Shown one piece after another: positions 59,410 to 64,000 of a stretch of DNA of 64,000 nt (position 1 is the stretch's first letter; every line of letters starts with the position of its first letter). This stretch comes from Meira nashicola (Eukaryota > Basidiomycota > Exobasidiomycetes > Exobasidiales > Brachybasidiaceae), in contig BCJU01000003.1 of assembly GCA_001600355.1 (NCBI GenBank), positions 1,740,519 to 1,804,518 of the forward strand. The letters are read 5' to 3'. The notes under the pieces are model-generated. The model did no database searches. It worked only from the letters and a program-made list of their open reading frames with translations, and was not told where the DNA came from. The position numbers were made by a program, and so were the translations under genes.

Positions 59410-59873
59410 CTTGTCTGATTGTGATGATGATAACAATGATAAAAGCGATTCATAAAAGAGAAGTATGATTTATTCTTCTTCTTACCATTATATACATATG
59501 CATAAAATCCGTTGGTTCAATAAAATTTTTCCCTCTCTTCCCGCGTTTCCATGCAGTAATCCGGGGCTCCGAACGGAAATTAACCCGTTTTTACTCAGCA
59601 TTTTAATTTGGTTACGCGCCAAGGCTAATAATCATTCAATGATACGCACCGGGCTAAAATATATGAGTCACAACAGTTTATGTAATTCAGGGTTAAAAAG
59701 GTATATTATATGCCTAACTGGATAAAAAGAATGGAATAGAGACTACGATCAATACAAAACTACTTGTCATGTGTATATGAGATTGAGAGTCTCGAAAGAG
59801 AGAGAGAGATGGTGAAAGAAGACAGAAGAAGAAGATAACTAGTTATTTATAACTATATAGATATATAAATTAT
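59410..59873. other. upstream flank of the sugar porter
   Basis: 464 bp, including a short GA run near 59796-59809. No supported gene. Confidence 0.5.
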
Positions 59874-60806
59874 TTAATTAGAGTTCTTGTAGAATGTAGC
59901 AGCTTCTTTTGGTCCAGGCAAGATATCGAAAGCGATTGGACCAGCGACTGTGTTTTCATCAGTGATTGTCTTTGCGTCACCTTTAACGATGATTGCGTAA
60001 GTACGACCCCAAGTAACTTCTTTTGGTAAAGTTGCTTTACCGTTGTTAATATCAGCGAAAGAGATTGCACCTGCACCACCAATGAAACCAAGTTTTTGAC
60101 CTTGTTGTAATTTATCACTCTTCACGGTAACAGATTGACCGAGTTTAGTTGGTGCTTTTGCGAATGAAGCTGCTGGGAAAGCTTTAACTGGTAAAGCAGG
60201 GTTCGAATCTGGGCAAGAAGTGATCAAAGGTGCAGCCAAAGAGTATGTTTGGTTAAAGTTTGTTGGTGTATCATATGGTGAACCTGCTGGATCAGAAAGA
60301 GCAGCGGAAGATTGAACCCAAGAAGAATGACGAGCTTCAGTTGTAAGGATTGAACCTGCAGCAGTAAGATAAGCTGGGTTTGTAATGTTGGCAGCTGCAC
60401 CTAAATAAGCACTAACTCCGACACCTTCTAACAATTGAGAAGTTGCAATGAACGATTTTGGTCCTGTAACACCAAAGTTATATTTGCATTCTTTTGTTGC
60501 TTTATCACCTAATGCTTTTGTTAAATAATCAACGTGACTCTTTTCATGTCCACCAATTTCAACAAAACGTTCATGAATCCATGGATGATAACCTGCTTTC
60601 TTGAATGCTTCAGCTGATGGTAATGCATCTCTGTAAAATGCATTTTCAAGATGTTCCAATGTTAATGCATAGTTAAGAATGACTGTATCAATATCAGCTT
60701 GACCTGGTGCTGCACGCTTTTCAATCTTTTCAACAGTTGTTGCTGGAGCGGCAATTGCAACTGATGCTGCACCGGCTGCCATAAGAAGGGTAGATACTTT
60801 AACCAT
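59874..60806 (-). CDS. secreted ferritin-like domain protein (Rds1/Ferritin_2 type)
   Basis: 310 residues. The signal peptide is ~1-20 (LLMAAGAASVAIAAPA). A Kex2-like EKIEKR site lies at 30-31. The four-helix ferritin-like domain follows, with candidate metal ligands in LTLEHLENAFY (Glu51, Glu54), EIGGHEKSHVDYL (His87, Glu88, His91) and ILTTEARHSSW. The C-terminal ~100 residues form a beta-rich extension. The family (desiccation- and stress-related proteins, Rds1 of fission yeast) is secreted and stress- or nutrient-responsive; its catalytic function is not established. Codons are strongly biased towards highly expressed usage. A minus-strand TATATAA lies 109 bp upstream. Confidence 0.87.
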   Translation of the reverse strand: MVKVSTLLMAAGAASVAIAAPATTVEKIEKRAAPGQADIDTVILNYALTLEHLENAFYRDALPSAEAFKKAGYHPWIHERFVEIGGHEKSHVDYLTKALGDKATKECKYNFGVTGPKSFIATSQLLEGVGVSAYLGAAANITNPAYLTAAGSILTTEARHSSWVQSSAALSDPAGSPYDTPTNFNQTYSLAAPLITSCPDSNPALPVKAFPAASFAKAPTKLGQSVTVKSDKLQQGQKLGFIGGAGAISFADINNGKATLPKEVTWGRTYAIIVKGDAKTITDENTVAGPIAFDILPGPKEAATFYKNSN

Positions 60807-60914
60807 GTTGACGGATAAAAATTAAAGGAGAAGGGGAAGGGTGGCGGTTGTCGATAAAGATAAATTTGGGGATGAGGGAATTAAGTTAAACAAAACTATC
60901 TTATCATTCTTGTA

Positions 60915-60921
60915 TTATATA
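60915..60921 (-). promoter_or_regulatory. TATA box of the ferritin-like gene
   Basis: Minus-strand TATATAA, 109 bp upstream of the ATG. Confidence 0.45.
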
Positions 60922-61666
60922 CCTTTTTTTCCCATCCACTCTTTTAGTATAATGACGGAAATCAAATGCCGCTCAGTTTATTAAGATCATCGGCCATTGA
61001 CATGCTCGGAAAGAATATAAAGAATAAATCTAGCGTGGTTTAAACGATTAATAAAATCGGGCCACTTGATGATTTCAAATAAAGAGTGCCAAGGAAGGGC
61101 ATCTTAACACAGTTAAATGGAGAGAGAGCATGGACCGCATTCTTGTTATTTCTTAAAGAAGGTAATCTTTTCTGTCGATCAGGGTTGCTTTTCGTAATAT
61201 CTACGTATGGACGTGCTAATGTGGCTGGATTAGCACTGTGTTCATCTTGTATATTTCAAACTCAATATACATACATACGTCGGCAATCACTTTTTTTAAA
61301 ACTTGTCTGTCCGTGCGCCTATTTTTTTGGTTTTCACTTGAAAGCCCGCTAAAATTATCAATTTGGATCAATAAAAGAATAAATACTGAAATACTCAACC
61401 CAAAAATAATCCTTGGCATAAGAGTATGTTGTAATACAAAAAAGATCAATGTAGGTACAAACACGTTGTTGATGTTGATCAAGATCATTCGTTTTATGCA
61501 CAAAAACTCGTTTAGCCCCATACTCAATATATGCGTGGCGCGTACTAATTGTTCACTCTAAAAGCAGGTCAATTAGACACGCTACGCACTCTGTCTCTAA
61601 ACATATGTTTATTTCGCCATATGCGGGGACCGTAAATCGTGTCATATAATGTTATGAATGTTTAAG

Positions 61667-61680
61667 CAGCGCGCGGCGCC
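61667..61680. repeat. GCGCGCGGCGCC island
   Basis: A 14-bp GC-only stretch in AT-rich DNA, similar to the islands at 16153, 36024, 39708 and 53983. Confidence 0.35.
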
Positions 61681-63611
61681 TACCCCAGCCAAGCATTCTC
61701 TTTAAACAAGCGTTCAAAAAATAAAAAAGAAAGAACAGCTGATTTTTAACACAAAAAAACGGCCCCTTCTTGTGCGTGTGCATACACTCATTAATCACCA
61801 TCACTAACACGGGTTTTAGACCCATATGATTCATATATATGTAAGTAAGCCTTGGGAGGAATGACCTAATATGTGAATACATAGATCTTATCAGATGTAC
61901 GGTCAAGCCGAATTTATAACACTAAAAGATGGAAGAGATCTATAGTAAACGTGCGAACAGTACTTAAGAAAATGACTAAGCAAGGTCGAATGGAGAAAAG
62001 TCCATGGCTTATATAATCAATCTTCGCAAGCTTGTAAAAGCATGCAGAGCAAGCACCCTAAGTAAGCCAATGGTACGAACAAGTATAGAATCCAGTTGCT
62101 TTAAAGATTGTAGTATGAATGATAATGATGGTGATGCTTAAGTTGGCTTTTCGCTCTTTTGTAGTGGTGATGCTTATCTAACGAACTCTATACATAGAAA
62201 AGTATGGAAAATGATCTGCTTACTTAATTTTTACGGAAATGATATCAGTTCGGGGAGAATTACATTTTGCTAATGTACGTTGGAAGTCCGAATCAAATGG
62301 GAATGACGTTCTTTATAAAGTAGAATATTCCACTAATTGACTTTGCCGGCGGCTTGACAAATATTCACTTTTAAGGCCCATTTTTATCAGCCTCAATTCG
62401 CACCAATTTTAGGATTCTTTTTAAAATGCAATGCATATGCCCTGCAAGCCAGCAAATGGGATACCGAATCATACAGAAATACTACATTAGTGCGAGATCG
62501 GGTATACATATACATATATAGTCCTTAGGCTCAGAACAATGGCTTTTTAGGGTCGTAATAGCGTACATAGGTATATAATAAGCATTCGGTAAACTTGATT
62601 GACTTCCTGAACGAATGTACACACTGCTTTTTCTGAAGCTGAGGGGTTTAAAAATAGATTCTTTCGGGCCTTGCAGACAAAATACGACCACATGGACCTG
62701 ATCGAAAAAATAAGAAGACCCCAAATTGCGCAGGGCAAAAGACAATGAACAACAATAAACACACTGATCTGACACCAATGAGGAAGCCGGTTCGTATTGA
62801 CGCGTTTTTTTCTTAAAAGCAAACGCGACCGGATTGAGGGCAAAGGTGCCGCCGTTCATCTTTTTTCTTTTCTCTTGAATTCCTCAAAAGCCTCAGGGGA
62901 GTATCCAAGTACACAAACACAAAGTCCGAACGAATGACCAATGAATGAATGATGCGACCAAATGAAGAAGACTTTAAATCTAGTCCTAATTTACACGCCA
63001 AATGTCAAAAATAAAGTGCATAGAAACAGATTTGATGCAGGTCTTCTAATCTATTCGAAACGAGGAGTATTTCCGTATCATTTTTTTATTTTATTTTTTC
63101 AATTGGTCAAGGGGGACCGGTCACTGTGGTTTTTCCAAGGCAAGTCGTAATTGTCATTATACAAACGTATTCCGCGAGTAAGATTCTTTTGCTTGTCCAA
63201 TGCATCTATTATTTTTTGCCTAAAATGTGCTTCTTCGGCAGGAACTAAAGAGGGGACATAACCCGGTTTGCACACACTTCTATGCGCATATGCATTTGCA
63301 TGCAATTTCCTGCACTGCACAAAGACTTGTGACAGTGCTTTTTGACTTGCTTCACTATCCAGCGCGTTTTCTTGCACAGGGCACAACACAAGTACATAGT
63401 CTAGGTACACGAAAAAAAAAGTTCAGCTTAACCACCTTGTTCAATGTGAAAAAAGACCTTTGCTCCCATCATTCACCTCTCTCCTACTTCTAATCCAACA
63501 TAAAGACACGATTGACTATACAAGTCCGTTTCATCTTGCCAACGGGTTTGGCATGAATTGAAAACAAAAGACAACCTGTTCATTCCATTCGTACTTCCAA
63601 CATATCCGATA

Positions 63612-64000
63612 ATGAATCCCGACCCAATTCAAGGATTGATGAATGGCATCGTTAAGCCTTCATCTATGCATCACCTAAGCTTCCAACGTTTGCAGAAAAG
63701 ACAAAGACACAGAAAAGATGATGAAAATTCATCGAATGACGATGCAAATAGCGGAAGCGGTGCAGATGATACGTCATCTTCTTCAGATGCGGCTCAATCT
63801 ACATCAACACACAGACATCATCGACAAAACAGAACTCAGACAGGAGTACCGACTAGAACACATTCACTTCAGCCTTTAGCAAGCGATACTAATCATACAG
63901 ATCCTTCTGCACTTGGTGGGCAAAGGGGAAACGATCACACAAGTAAGGCAAATCAAGACAGAGATGCGACTGAGTCTCATTCAAGTACGGGTAAAACTGT
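63612..64000 (+). CDS. start of an unrecognised low-complexity protein (cut by window edge)
   Basis: The ATG at 63612 opens 129 codons without a stop to the end of the window, beginning MNPDPIQGLMNGIVKPSSMH. The segment is rich in Ser, Asp, Asn, His and Arg, has a basic QKRQRHRK patch at ~29-36 and a Ser/Asp run (DDTSSSSDAAQS), and shows no domain. Codon choice (GAT, TCA, CAT, AGA) matches coding DNA nearby, and the frame is continuous while the other frames are broken. The low-complexity N-terminus is like that of many fungal regulators or scaffold proteins. Function unknown. Confidence 0.6.
   Translation, partial: MNPDPIQGLMNGIVKPSSMHHLSFQRLQKRQRHRKDDENSSNDDANSGSGADDTSSSSDAAQSTSTHRHHRQNRTQTGVPTRTHSLQPLASDTNHTDPSALGGQRGNDHTSKANQDRDATESHSSTGKT

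Larger units (their letters stand above)
60807..63611. other. 2.8-kb region with no recognisable gene
   Basis: I see only short, low-complexity open frames and no tRNA or transposon signature. A GC-rich island lies at 61667-61680, one ACGCGT at 62800-62805, and a Rds1-type TATA box at 60915-60921 (minus strand). A multi-exon gene with tiny exons, like HUB1, could have been missed. Confidence 0.5.

Noticed and set aside
63099..63410. 103-codon minus-strand open frame with a fairly mixed amino-acid composition
   Set aside because: It matches no family I know, has no clear start context, and overlaps the likely promoter of the gene beginning at 63612. It could be an exon, but I cannot support it.

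Overview
This window is nuclear DNA from a fungus, and all gene calls were made by reading the sequence. The evidence is fungal gene families (Cse1, Cdc25, Rsp5, Zds, Dpb11/Rad4, PDR-type ABC transporter, Zn2Cys6 regulator, Kex2-type secreted precursors), short GT-AG introns of about 65-105 nt, and mostly intron-free reading frames of 300-1500 codons. The DNA is visibly AT-rich. A basidiomycete is my best guess, because of the Stealth-family phosphotransferase resembling Cryptococcus Xpt1 and the general style of the proteins. The species is not determined. I recognise no transposon, CRISPR array, rRNA or tRNA.

Left part (1-35.7 kb): conserved housekeeping genes. In order they are TAM41 (5' part, mitochondrial CDP-diacylglycerol synthase), a five-exon HUB1 that is easy to miss, AOS1 (SUMO E1 subunit), CSE1 (importin-alpha exporter), UVE1 (UV endonuclease), CDC25 (mitotic phosphatase), RSP5 (HECT ubiquitin ligase), a secreted GH1 glucosidase, a mitochondrial carrier, a four-BRCT DPB11/Rad4 homologue, a ZDS-family PP2A/Cdc14 regulator, a membrane-anchored histidine acid phosphatase, a D-serine dehydratase/D-threonine aldolase-like PLP enzyme, a GH127-type glycosidase and a CHID1-like GH18 protein. 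ACGCGT (MCB-type) boxes recur in the gaps between these genes, including two upstream of DPB11 and two upstream of CDC25. I did not notice any inside coding DNA.

Right part (36-64 kb): accessory, surface and export functions. A Zn2Cys6 regulator is followed by a 2.5-kb gene-free stretch with a perfect PDRE-like TCCGCGGA, an 18-bp palindrome and a dense cluster of CTTCTA motifs. Next come a PDR-type ABC transporter with one intron and three small secreted preproproteins with Kex2-type KR sites. After those lie a 1089-residue fusion of a GH16-like lectin fold (degenerate catalytic motif) with a membrane O-acyltransferase, a Stealth-family sugar-phosphate transferase, a DHA1-type MFS pump, a secreted PEBP-like protein, a sugar-porter MFS and a secreted ferritin-like (Rds1-type) protein. 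A 2.8-kb region with no recognisable gene follows. The last 389 bases hold the start of an unrecognised Ser/His/Asp-rich protein that runs off the window.

The strongest candidate for something undescribed is the 45.9-52.2 kb neighbourhood. It contains a family of cationic Gly/Trp/His-rich peptides apparently released by Kex2, in a divergent arrangement with shared promoter repeats, beside a GH16-like/acyltransferase fusion and flanked by exporters. A joint function for this set is inference only.
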